Source: Sutcliffiella tianshenii
GTDB lineage: Bacteria; Bacillota; Bacilli; Bacillales; Bacillaceae_I
Reading direction: 5' to 3'
Assembly: GCF_016908565.1 (NCBI RefSeq)
Contig: NZ_JAFBED010000003.1
Coordinates: 248,001 to 312,000 of the forward strand
DNA length: 64,000 nt
Shown: in pieces, positions 16,329 through 24,454 of the stretch
Position numbering within the stretch: the stretch's first letter is position 1
How the letters are laid out: the number at the start of each line of letters is the position of its first letter
Position numbers and translations under genes: made by a program
The notes under the pieces: generated by a model
Database searches by the model: none
What the model was told of the DNA's origin: nothing
What the model saw: the letters and a program-made list of their open reading frames with translations, nothing else

Positions 16329-17660
16329 CTATCCAATTTTCTGCGGTCCGGCATGCTTCAACCATAAGGTGACCTTTATTTTGTGACAGACCGTCAAATA
16401 ATGCATCATCGTCAGCAGCACAATGCCAGTATTCATGCCCAGGATGACTCCTGTCATGCGCAGTGATTCCATCGATCCCAGAATGAAAATCAAAGCAAAG
16501 GCAACAAGGGTCGACCACATGGAATGTAAAAAGGCATCCTTGATCAGTCCAAGGCCGATTAGATAGGCCTGAAGTGGAATTACAAACAGATGAAAAAGAA
16601 AGTAAGGCCATAAGAGCTGGAGATAAGACGAAGCTTTGGAGTACTCATAAAAGATATTCGTCAACGGCACCGCAAAATGATAGAACACCAGCACTACTGG
16701 GATCCCGTAAAGGAAAGTGAGCCCCATCACCTGTTGCAGCAGCTTTTGCAATTTTGGATAATCCCTATTCTCGTATGAGGCTGAAACAGTCGGGATCAGG
16801 ACAATCAGAAACGAGTGGGCTATGAATCCCGGGAAAAATCCGATGGTCAAAGCCACTCCCGCAAGAAGTCCGAACTCTTCCAAGGCAATCGTTTCACTGA
16901 GACCTGCCTTTAACAGCGCCATTTTGATGAGAAAAGGCTGGATTGCACTGGTGATCGCATGGAAGATCCGCATTCCTGTCGTAGGGATCGATACTTCCAG
17001 AAGGCTTTTCCGAACGGACTGTGCACTCAGGGCTGCACCCGGTTTTCTTTTCAATTCACGGAACTGGAGTATGTACATGTACATTAAATAGAAGCAGACA
17101 ATCAGCTCGGTGAATACGAGTGTGCAGATCGCAATGAGTATCGCAAGCTCCATCGAAAAATGGAAAAAATGATAAACAAGGACAAGCAGCACCAACTGCA
17201 CCGCTTTTCTTAAAAAGTTTGATATCGCGATTTTCCCCATATGATGAAGTCCCATAAAGTAACCTCGTGCAATGGAAGAGAAAGAGATGATGGGGATCAT
17301 CAAGATGATTAGCCATCGTACAATCGGATGATAATGATCAAATACCGGGATGAATGGAAGTACTACAACCGACAAGCCGATGACACAAAACATAAACACA
17401 ATCGTCAGCCTCATTGCATGCATCAGCATACTTTTATGGTATTTTTCCTCTTTTGCCGCGACGAACTTGGATATCGAGATCGGCAGCTCAAGGCTTGCAA
17501 TCACCACCACCAGGAATACAACCGGCAATAACGACATATATAAACCAAGCCCCACTTCCCCGAGTTCCTTGGCCAATACCATATTCACGACAAATTCTAG
17601 GCTTTCCCCTAAGAAAGCAGCAATCGCAAGCAGCAGCACAGCTTTGAAAAACTTATTCAT
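16329..17660 (-). CDS. ykvU: YkvU-like MOP-superfamily flippase
   Basis: Polytopic transporter of the polysaccharide/lipid-II flippase group (SpoVB, MurJ, YkvU), expected to move a lipid-linked glycan or other lipid across the membrane. The 443-aa protein has about 12-14 membrane segments and opens with MNKFFKAVLLLAIAAFLGES, then VNMVLAKELGEVGLGLYMSL, close to B. subtilis YkvU, a sporulation-associated paralogue of SpoVB. I start at the ATG after GAGAGGGGGACGTTC, 28 codons inside the longest frame. It stands alone between repeat-bearing DNA and the divergent TspO-like gene. Sporulation control is inferred from the homologue only. Confidence 0.85.
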   Translation of the reverse strand: MNKFFKAVLLLAIAAFLGESLEFVVNMVLAKELGEVGLGLYMSLLPVVFLVVVIASLELPISISKFVAAKEEKYHKSMLMHAMRLTIVFMFCVIGLSVVVLPFIPVFDHYHPIVRWLIILMIPIISFSSIARGYFMGLHHMGKIAISNFLRKAVQLVLLVLVYHFFHFSMELAILIAICTLVFTELIVCFYLMYMYILQFRELKRKPGAALSAQSVRKSLLEVSIPTTGMRIFHAITSAIQPFLIKMALLKAGLSETIALEEFGLLAGVALTIGFFPGFIAHSFLIVLIPTVSASYENRDYPKLQKLLQQVMGLTFLYGIPVVLVFYHFAVPLTNIFYEYSKASSYLQLLWPYFLFHLFVIPLQAYLIGLGLIKDAFLHSMWSTLVAFALIFILGSMESLRMTGVILGMNTGIVLLTMMHYLTVCHKIKVTLWLKHAGPQKIG

Positions 17661-17855
17661 GAACGTCCCCCTCTCTTCATGGAAAAGGCTTATCCGATGT
17701 GACCCATTCTCCATCATATGAGACAAGTCCATAAATATTGCCACATGATTTCAGAGGAATTATTCTTTTAAATAAACGCTTAGAACATCCCGATGGTTAT
17801 GTCTTCCTCTATTAAGGAATAGTATAGAAAGAGAGATGAAAGGAGTGTTCAGCTA

Positions 17856-18572
17856 ATGAGAATTTGGCTTAATGTGATTGCTTTTCTATTAGTCGTCCTT
17901 GTAAATTATCTATCAAATGCACTTCCTCTGAATGGCCAGACAGCTGGCGAAATATCCGATAGACTGAATGTCCTGTTTACCCCTGCAGGATATGTATTTT
18001 CTATTTGGGGTCTTATTTATTTGCTTCTGGGAGTCTGGGTTATCCGGCAGTTCCCTAAGAATCGCCGAAATCTTCCTATCTATCAGAACACCAGCGGTTT
18101 ATTCATACTGAGCTGCATCCTCAATAGTACCTGGGTAGTGTTGTGGCATTACGAATTTTTCGTCACAACAATCGCCGTCATGCTAAGTTTACTGCTCACG
18201 TTGATTGCACTATATAAAAAAGTGCAGGTATCAGATCCCGGATTGTTTGACCGCCTGCCGTTTTCAATATACCTTGGCTGGGTCAGTGTCGCAACCATCG
18301 CCAATATCAGTTATGTGCTCGTGTATCTCGAGTGGGACGGCTTTGGCCTTTCTGATGTCACCTGGACGATCATCATGCTCGTTGTGGCGACCCTTCTCGC
18401 AATCTGGTTCAATATGGCCAACCGGGACCGTGTCTATCCGTTGGTATTTGTCTGGGCGTTCATCGGTATCGGTGTGAAAAATATGGAGGCATACACCAAC
18501 GTCGCTTATGTAGCATTTAGCTTGGCAGCAGTGATATTCGTGATGACGTTACTGTTTAAAGGGAAGAAGTAA
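17856..18572 (+). CDS. TspO/MBR-like tryptophan-rich membrane protein
   Basis: A 238-aa protein with about seven membrane segments. It shares the TspO signatures in loose form: FTPAGYVFSIWGLIYLLLG near residue 41, NSTWVVLWHYEF near 90 and a Trp-rich helical core. It is longer than the classical five-helix TspO of B. subtilis (YtaB, about 160 aa), with two extra C-terminal helices. TspO proteins bind porphyrins and act in stress responses; binding by this variant is unproven. ATG follows GAAAGGAGTGTTCAGCTA. No terminator is seen; 21-bp array B begins 45 bp after the stop. Confidence 0.75.
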   Translation: MRIWLNVIAFLLVVLVNYLSNALPLNGQTAGEISDRLNVLFTPAGYVFSIWGLIYLLLGVWVIRQFPKNRRNLPIYQNTSGLFILSCILNSTWVVLWHYEFFVTTIAVMLSLLLTLIALYKKVQVSDPGLFDRLPFSIYLGWVSVATIANISYVLVYLEWDGFGLSDVTWTIIMLVVATLLAIWFNMANRDRVYPLVFVWAFIGIGVKNMEAYTNVAYVAFSLAAVIFVMTLLFKGKK

Positions 18573-18617
18573 TGTAAGCGGCTTTTAGCGCATGGTGGAG
18601 ATGAAGATTTTCCCATA

Positions 18618-18743
18618 TTTTGTATAGTCGATAGAATAACGGGACATTTGGATAGATTACGGCTCAGTCCGGACAGAAAACTACAAGAAGTGGACAGAAT
18701 AATGGAGCTTTTCGCTAGAATATGCCCCAAAGTGGACAGAATC
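18618..18743 (-). repeat. 21-bp repeat array B (six units)
   Basis: Six exact 21-bp units read on the minus strand. On the plus strand the GAYAG or GCTAG-type core begins at 18630, 18651, 18672, 18693, 18714 and 18735. Two units keep CTGTCCACTT; others drift to CTATC or CTAGC. The unit nearest the TspO-like gene ends ACTATACAAAA, matching the ends of arrays A and C. Confidence 0.93.
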
Positions 18744-18792
18744 ACTCTTCCAGCCCAGCCTGAAGAAAGGCAAGCTGAATGCCTATTATAAT

Positions 18793-18835
18793 AAAAGGCT
18801 GAGGCAGCACTCACCAGTGCGCCTCAGCCTTTCCT
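18793..18835. terminator. Terminator at the end of the N-acetyltransferase gene
   Basis: Perfect stem AAAGGCTGAGGC/GCCTCAGCCTTT with a 15-nt loop; the stop codon of the minus-strand gene is in the stem. It can also stop plus-strand transcripts. Confidence 0.85.
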
Positions 18836-19597
18836 TTTATCATAGATTTCCTTCGCCCGCTCATAGAGACTAAAGTCGATCCCGAACTTCTCTTCAATCC
18901 AGTAGCGGACCTCTTCAGCACTCAACTCTTTTTCGATTGTCGTCTTTTCATGAAACGTGATGAGCTTATTCTCTTTTACTTGGTACGGCTTGTCATCTAT
19001 GTATCCAAAGACCTTCAAACTTCTTAAGGCAAAGCCATCCTGCCAATCGTGGGAGTTGAGGATATGCGGAATCAACTCTTCAAACGGGACCGGATTCTTC
19101 CCAAGGATTTTGGTCGGTCCAGGTTCCCGTGTCACGAGAATATCGTCTTCACGGACCTCATAGCGGAATACCTCCAATTCATTTTCCGCAGTAAATGAAT
19201 GAAGCAAAGGGTAAGCCCTATATAACGGTGCGCAATATCCGATGTCTACGTAATAAGGTTGATCGAGCATCACCTGCAAGCATAAATGCCCCGGGTCCAT
19301 ATACAGATATTCAACCTGAAATCCTAGTGCATCCAGTACATAACGGAACCCCTGCGCCAACGTCCAGCAGGTGCCGCCCGTTCCTTGGTCCACCACTCTA
19401 TCAAAATAGGAATCGATCGAAGGCAAATAGTAGTCCTCCCTCTTACCTTCCTCAAAATCAATGAATTTTGTGATGGTCTCCCATCTCACCTTCTTCTGAT
19501 GTGCCTCCACAAGCTTATTAAGATAAGCTAATGTCGGGGCTTCCACACCAACCTCTAAAAAGTCCAAAAACTTTACTAGTTTTGTATCCTGATTCAA
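18824..19597 (-). CDS. Arylamine N-acetyltransferase-family protein
   Basis: Cysteine-dependent acyl transferase using acyl-CoA. The 257-aa protein keeps the full triad: C77 in GGTCWTLAQG, H104 in DPGHLCLQV and D118 in YYVDIGYCAPL. The N-terminal helical bundle and C-terminal lid are recognisable, but overall identity to classic NATs looks low; the usual RGGxCxE is GTGGTCWT. The substrate could be an arylamine or an unrelated amine in a biosynthetic step. It is a single gene, convergent with the TspO-like gene and divergent from the NlpC/P60 gene. Confidence 0.82.
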   Translation of the reverse strand: MNQDTKLVKFLDFLEVGVEAPTLAYLNKLVEAHQKKVRWETITKFIDFEEGKREDYYLPSIDSYFDRVVDQGTGGTCWTLAQGFRYVLDALGFQVEYLYMDPGHLCLQVMLDQPYYVDIGYCAPLYRAYPLLHSFTAENELEVFRYEVREDDILVTREPGPTKILGKNPVPFEELIPHILNSHDWQDGFALRSLKVFGYIDDKPYQVKENKLITFHEKTTIEKELSAEEVRYWIEEKFGIDFSLYERAKEIYDKRKG

Positions 19598-19732
19598 CAG
19601 CCTCTCCTCCTGTTAATAGAATTCTCCACCATGAAATCAAATCCTTTTCTAAATTGGATTCATTTTGTCCAAGCAATTCCTCTCTCTCATCATTTACTAG
19701 TTAGTAGAGAAAAAACTGAAAGGAGCTAAGGT

Positions 19733-20128
19733 ATGTTAGCAGATAAAATCATCCAGACTGGCAAAGAATATTTAGGTACTCCTTATGTATTTGGAGCTCC
19801 CTCCAATCGAAAGGATATATTTGATTGCAGCTCGTTTGTCCAGCGCGTCTATGGACAACACGGTATCAAACTCCCGCGAAGTTCGCGCAAGCAGTTCCAG
19901 GTCGGGCGACCGATCCCCCTATCCTGCATAAGGGAGGGCGACCTTCTATTTTTTACCACACCCATGCGGAGAAAGAAAAAGTGGCACGAGCGGATCGGCC
20001 ATGTTGCAATCTACCTCGGGAACCACACCATCCTGCATACCTCGCAAAGCGATAGGAAGGTGAGCATCACTATCCTTTCCCCATATTTGGAGCATATGAT
20101 CGTTGGTGCGAGGAGAGTCATCACATAA
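19733..20128 (+). CDS. Stand-alone NlpC/P60 domain protein
   Basis: Cysteine peptidase-like domain of 131 aa of the type that cuts D-Glu-diaminopimelate bonds in peptidoglycan stem peptides. Catalytic C32 (IFDCSSFVQRVY), H90 (IGHVAIYLG) and H102 (TILHTS) are present. Unlike most Bacillus members it has no signal peptide, no SH3 or LysM domain and starts right at the domain (MLADKIIQTGKEYLGTPYVFG), so it may act in the cytoplasm on recycled muropeptides or other amide substrates. AAAGGAGCTAAGGT precedes the ATG. It converges with the protease gene; no clear terminator is seen. Confidence 0.85.
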   Translation: MLADKIIQTGKEYLGTPYVFGAPSNRKDIFDCSSFVQRVYGQHGIKLPRSSRKQFQVGRPIPLSCIREGDLLFFTTPMRRKKKWHERIGHVAIYLGNHTILHTSQSDRKVSITILSPYLEHMIVGARRVIT

Positions 20129-20171
20129 AAATGGACGCAAGCTGTCAATGCAGTCATGCGTCCCTCAAATC

Positions 20172-21302
20172 CTATTCCACTTCTTCCCGCTCTTCGGAAA
20201 GGATTTTCATCTGATCGTTTTCAAGCCCCAATACAAATTTCACCTTATACTTTTTATAGGTTACGCCTCTTTCCGAACGCTGCTGCACGGTAATGATGGT
20301 GACAACCTCGACTTGATCCCCCACCTTTTTGGTTAAGAGATCCTCTGTTTCAATGGTGAGGAAATCAAGATACCCTTCCCTGAATTTCTCGTAGGCTGTT
20401 TCGGACTGCCAGCTGCTTCCAAGCAGAGAGTAGGCTGTTACATAGTCCCTGTAGTTCAAGCTTTCATAAAAATAGTTTACAAGATATGTCGCGACATCCT
20501 CGTTCGTAGATTCCGTTCCGCTATTGTTTCCTGGAGCATCTGCACCAATCCGCGGCAATGACTCCATCGGGGATTCCGACCAGCTCTCCAGTAGGGTGAT
20601 CACGTTGCTGAGGGGGATACTGAAGCCGATGACTCCCTTATCCATCGTAGCAGAGTTGATCCCCACGACTTCCCCTGTAGTCGTATTGATAAGGGGTCCC
20701 CCACTGTTTCCAGGTGCGATTGGCGCCGAAATCTGGAAGACATCCTCATATTTGAAGGAATCTATCTCGAAGCTCCGTCCAACACCACTGATGATGCCGG
20801 TCGTGACCGTATTTTGAAATCCAAGCGGGCTTCCAAGGGCGATGACCTCATCACCAAGCTCCGCTTTCTTCGTTCTCGCAAGCCTTAAGGGCTCTGTTCC
20901 TTCTAGTTCCGGGACCCGGACGACGGCAACATCTGTATCAACACTGACTCCGATTACTTGTCCAGTCAACTCTTTGGAGTCGGCTGTAACGACTTTAACT
21001 TCCTTCGCATTCGGTACAACATGGGCATTCGTGATGACATCCCCTTTGTTGTTATAAAGGAAGCCGGAGCCAAAGGAACCGTCAGGCAGCTCGATTTTCA
21101 CCACGAGCTTTTGAGACTCAAATATTATTTCTTTCAATTCCTGAGGCACCAGCTCTTTTTCTTCTGGTTTTGTTTCAATATATAAGCTCGACTGTGCTGT
21201 CAGTTGCTTTGGAACTCCTTGTTTGATAAAAAAGTACCCATATGTCCCTGCTCCAAGGAGAACCAAGGTTGCAATGACACTAACTATCCATCTTTTGTTC
21301 AT
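20172..21302 (-). CDS. Trypsin-like serine protease (S1C), membrane anchored, without PDZ domain
   Basis: A 376-aa protein: one N-terminal membrane segment (about 5-24) and an HtrA-type protease domain with the triad H94 (TNAHVVPN), D124 (DTDVAVV) and S200 (APGNSGGPL). No PDZ follows. Instead there is a Ser/Gly linker and a C-terminal domain (about 270-376) resembling small NTF2-like or SH3-like modules (YRDYVTAYSLL, then a beta-rich end). I start at the ATG after AGGTGCAGGG; a TTG nine codons upstream overlaps the previous gene. The stop codon of the zinc-ribbon gene lies 13 bp before the start, so the two form an operon. Confidence 0.85.
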   Translation of the reverse strand: MNKRWIVSVIATLVLLGAGTYGYFFIKQGVPKQLTAQSSLYIETKPEEKELVPQELKEIIFESQKLVVKIELPDGSFGSGFLYNNKGDVITNAHVVPNAKEVKVVTADSKELTGQVIGVSVDTDVAVVRVPELEGTEPLRLARTKKAELGDEVIALGSPLGFQNTVTTGIISGVGRSFEIDSFKYEDVFQISAPIAPGNSGGPLINTTTGEVVGINSATMDKGVIGFSIPLSNVITLLESWSESPMESLPRIGADAPGNNSGTESTNEDVATYLVNYFYESLNYRDYVTAYSLLGSSWQSETAYEKFREGYLDFLTIETEDLLTKKVGDQVEVVTIITVQQRSERGVTYKKYKVKFVLGLENDQMKILSEEREEVE

Positions 21303-21315
21303 CCCTGCACCTACT

Positions 21316-22506
21316 TTACTCTTCGACAAGCCATGTCATATTCTCTATCTCGACTGTTACATCTTCAAAAACACCATAATAGTAATCTTCGAATTTAGCT
21401 TTTTCCCCAGGAGGCAATTTGTATGGATATACGGTCGTAAATCCTGTATCGAGTACAGTCTTATCCTTACTCAATATATTGTAATAGACAGTGATGGAGG
21501 AAACGGTCTTTGAGACAATGTTCTTCACTTCACCGGTGATTGTCATCCCACCCGCATCATCTTCTACATATTTTAGACCTACCACTTCCAGTGCAGCGTT
21601 CCGGTTCTTCAGATCCTCTTTCGCTGCAGCTTCCATCGCCTTTTCGATTCTTTCCTGTTCCGCCAGCTCAAACTCTGTACGGGTCTGTTCAATTTTTTCC
21701 TTTAACGATAAAAGCCGTTTGTCATTGATCGCATATTGCAGCCCTTTATCCGTTAAAGAAATGGCTTTTGTAAATTGTTTCTGCTCAAGCTCTGTTTCCG
21801 CATTGGTTGTCGTGATTTGGACAATCCGGTTCAGGATCTGTTCTTTCACCGCTTTACCTTCCTCTGAAGGAATGGCTGATAACACAGCCAGCTTTCTTGC
21901 CAATTCATCCACCGTTTTCAGTTGATCGAGTTCACTGTTGATTTTACCGACCTTTATCATCGTATCTTTTTCTGCAAGCTCTTTTTTGATTGGCTGAAAC
22001 AATGGCCCGTTCAGTTTGGCAATCTTTTCGTTCAGACGGCTAAGTTCCTTTTCCGCGTCTTCAAACTTTTTATCTTTGATCAGAGCGTTGGTATCTTGCA
22101 TTTCAGCCTGCAGTTCCTCTGCAATCATGACGACTTCCAGGTTATTCTGAAGTACATAATACCTCGGCCTCAAATCGATCGCCGAGGACAGCTTGGACTT
22201 TGATTGTTCATATTTCCCTTCTAACGCGAGTTCTTCTGCAGAGTCCTTTAGTGCAATGACTTTTCCATTCACTTTCGTTTCATGGAAGTAGAACCAGCCA
22301 AGGCCCCCTACGAGAAGGGAAAAAGCAAGAACAGGAATCAAAAGGGGTAAAATCACTCCGCTTTTTTTCCTGTTTCGATCCATCCCTCTGCCTTCTATTA
22401 TTTCATTGTCATTTTTATGTATATCTTCTTCTCTCAGGTTTGCGCCGCAATTGGAGCAAAACTTGGCATCAGAAGAAACTTTCAATCCACAGTTGTGACA
22501 GAACAT
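21316..22506 (-). CDS. Zinc-ribbon membrane protein with helical repeats
   Basis: A 396-aa protein: an N-terminal zinc ribbon (CHNCGLKVSSDAKFCSNCG, residues 3-21, two CxxC pairs), a basic stretch, one membrane segment (about 50-72), then about 220 residues of helices rich in Glu/Lys with TPR-like character. A C-terminal beta domain (about 300-396, GMTITGEVKNIVSKTVSSI) like the FxLYD family follows. The ribbon should be cytoplasmic and the rest outside. It is the first gene of a two-gene unit with the trypsin-like protease. The function is unknown; scaffolding or sensing for the protease is a possible role. Confidence 0.8.
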   Translation of the reverse strand: MFCHNCGLKVSSDAKFCSNCGANLREEDIHKNDNEIIEGRGMDRNRKKSGVILPLLIPVLAFSLLVGGLGWFYFHETKVNGKVIALKDSAEELALEGKYEQSKSKLSSAIDLRPRYYVLQNNLEVVMIAEELQAEMQDTNALIKDKKFEDAEKELSRLNEKIAKLNGPLFQPIKKELAEKDTMIKVGKINSELDQLKTVDELARKLAVLSAIPSEEGKAVKEQILNRIVQITTTNAETELEQKQFTKAISLTDKGLQYAINDKRLLSLKEKIEQTRTEFELAEQERIEKAMEAAAKEDLKNRNAALEVVGLKYVEDDAGGMTITGEVKNIVSKTVSSITVYYNILSKDKTVLDTGFTTVYPYKLPPGEKAKFEDYYYGVFEDVTVEIENMTWLVEE

Positions 22507-22736
22507 GTCGACCTAGCCTCCATAACTACTATTCTTTCACCATTTTACAATAGTTTCTTGTCTAAATGTGAAAACTCGCCTTTAAAGTGGCTCTCTTTCT
22601 AGTAGTAACATTTTCCTTGTATGTGTTTTCTTCCCCATCATACGTCATTTTTCGGCAAATGTTAAATAATAGGGGGTAGCATTTATGAAGTTTTATTGAG
22701 GGTGGACCTCTGAGAATGGAGTTGGTTCATTAAACA
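22507..22736. other. Gene-free AT-rich upstream region
   Basis: Holds the upstream region of the zinc-ribbon gene and then the flank of the repeat element. Nothing else is recognisable. Confidence 0.6.
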
Positions 22737-22873
22737 CCCTGTTGGTTTCCGTTCCAGGGGTTCGCTTTCCGCGGGCGGCCTCGGGAGCCTCCTCGGCGCT
22801 AAAGCGCCTGTGGGGTCTCCCTCGACACGCTGCTTCCGCAGGATTCTCACCCCTTGCACTTCAACCAACAGGG
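22737..22873 (-). repeat. GC-rich 137-bp element with 11-bp terminal inverted repeats
   Basis: Bounded by CCCTGTTGGTT (22737-22747) and its exact complement AACCAACAGGG (22863-22873). The interior is far richer in GC than its surroundings (GCGGGCGGCC, GAGCCTCCTCGGCG, CTGCGGAAGCAGCG on one or other strand) and can fold on itself. Sequences of this type, with GGAAAGCGAACCCCTGGAACG, are scattered in Bacillaceae genomes, as far as I recall. The 61-codon open frame across it is not a gene. Confidence 0.85.
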
Positions 22874-23064
22874 GCGGCCTATAAAATATAGTGTCACCAC
22901 TCAGCTTCCAGTCGCATTCCGTATGTACCTAAGACTTATGTATCTAACATTGGCTTGTAAAACCCATTATTTTCTTCAAATATACGAATGATGGATTGTC
23001 ATTATTTCTCGGGAAATGGGGGTTTCACATGAAACATGTCGGAATTTACCAGCTGGTTAAATGA
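22874..23064. other. Gene-free stretch between repeat element and yfmL terminator
   Basis: AT-rich. The only notable item is a ten-codon frame (ATG at about 23030) that I would not call a gene. Confidence 0.5.
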
Positions 23065-23096
23065 CAAAAAACTGCCTCAGATGAGACAGTTTTTCC
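23065..23096 (-). terminator. Terminator of yfmL
   Basis: Stem AAAAACTG and CTC pairing with GAG and CAGTTTTT, followed on the minus strand by T-rich DNA. Confidence 0.8.
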
Positions 23097-23101
23097 TTTT
23101 C

Positions 23102-24307
23102 TTACTTTCTTTTTACTTTTGTTTTGCCGGCTGAGGGCTTCTTTTTGAATGGGCCTTTTTTGACGGGCTTCATGTCTTCTTCTTTGATCAGCTTGCCGCC
23201 GAACATGACTCTTTTATGGAGGGTCAGGCCGAGGTCTTTGGCAAATTGCTTCAGCTTCCGCTCTTCTCTTTCCGAGACGATGGAGATTACTGTACCTTCC
23301 GCTCCCTGTCTTCCTGTACGACCTGAGCGATGCACATAGCTTTCCACTTCTTCTGGCAGGTCATAGTGGATGACATGGCTGAGCTCCTTGATGTCGAGGC
23401 CTCTAGCGGCTACGTCCGTTGCAAGCAGGACAGGATACTCATCCTTTCGGAAATTCTTCAATGCTGTCTCCCTTTCCTGTTTGGTTGATTCGGAATGGAG
23501 GAATCCGACATTGAATTTCTTGAATAGCAGCTTCTCGGTCAGTACGGCGAGATTACCGATGTCCCGGACAAAGCCGAGTGCCTTGATATTCTTTTCCTCA
23601 CGCAGGATATTGGCAAGGACGTTCGCTTTTTCACGTTGATCGACAATTACATAGATGTGGTCCACTTTTGATGGGGCCATTTCATCTTTTGTTACCTTCA
23701 TTACAAATGGATCTCTCATAAACTGCAAGGCCTGTTTTTCCGTATCGTCCTTTAAGGTAGCGGAGCATAACAACAGCTGTCTTTCCTGCATGGTCGACTT
23801 AAGGATATTTTGGATTGTTTTTGTGTGTTCTGGGATGAACAGCTGATCCGCCTCATCCATCACGATGGTTGTCACTTCATGCATTTTTATCTTTTTCATC
23901 TGAATCAGCTCTTGCAGTCTGCCAGGAGTCCCGACAAGGATCTGCGGTTTCTTCTTCAGCTTTTCAATCTGACGTTTCACATTGGCACCGCCGATGAAGG
24001 AAGCTCCGATAATGTCGCTTCCTTCTGTCCATTTCTGGATTTGTTCAAAGATCTGCATGGCAAGTTCCTTGGAAGGAGCGATGATGACGGCCTGCGGATG
24101 CTGCCTGCCTAGCTCTATTCTTTCGATGATCGGCAACAGGTAGGCCAAGGTTTTTCCTGTACCTGTAGGAGATTCTATCAGTACATCCCTGCCATCCAAA
24201 ATTGCGGGGATGGCTTTTTCTTGTATAGGAGTCGGACTCTTGAATTCACTTTTATTCCAGTTTTCCTGGATGAATGGTTGTAAGGCTGTTATTGCAGTTG
24301 TAGACAT
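23102..24307 (-). CDS. yfmL: DEAD-box RNA helicase YfmL
   Basis: ATP-dependent RNA helicase; B. subtilis YfmL acts in 50S ribosome assembly, especially in the cold. The 401-aa protein has Q motif (SPTPIQEKA), Walker A SPTGTGKT, PTREL-like APSKELAMQ, TPGR, VMDEADQL, SAT and, in the second RecA domain, ATDVAARGLDI and HRSGRTGR. The C-terminal tail is strongly basic (KKGPFKKKPSAGKTKVKRK), suited to RNA binding. I start at the ATG after AAAGGAGAAAAAT. It is a single gene with its own terminator. Confidence 0.93.
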   Translation of the reverse strand: MSTTAITALQPFIQENWNKSEFKSPTPIQEKAIPAILDGRDVLIESPTGTGKTLAYLLPIIERIELGRQHPQAVIIAPSKELAMQIFEQIQKWTEGSDIIGASFIGGANVKRQIEKLKKKPQILVGTPGRLQELIQMKKIKMHEVTTIVMDEADQLFIPEHTKTIQNILKSTMQERQLLLCSATLKDDTEKQALQFMRDPFVMKVTKDEMAPSKVDHIYVIVDQREKANVLANILREEKNIKALGFVRDIGNLAVLTEKLLFKKFNVGFLHSESTKQERETALKNFRKDEYPVLLATDVAARGLDIKELSHVIHYDLPEEVESYVHRSGRTGRQGAEGTVISIVSEREERKLKQFAKDLGLTLHKRVMFGGKLIKEEDMKPVKKGPFKKKPSAGKTKVKRK

Positions 24308-24454
24308 ATTTTTCTCCTTTATAACCCTCAATTGGGGTTTTCACATCTTATTTCTCATTCTACCCTACTTGAGAGAAAAAAAGGAATACATACATGAATT
24401 TCTTCGTGTTTGGAAAAATTATGTACATGTTTGTTTTCAAGGAGGATATACACG

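Noticed and set aside
17745-17855. SigB promoter before the TspO-like gene
   Set aside because: GTTATG and GGAATAG are too far from the GTTTAA/GGGTAT consensus to support.
22683-22868. 61-codon frame across the GC-rich repeat element
   Set aside because: Low-complexity translation (many Pro, Arg), no start site, explained by the repeat.
23030-23063. Ten-codon frame MKHVGIYQLVK
   Set aside because: Too short to support and no context; probably chance.
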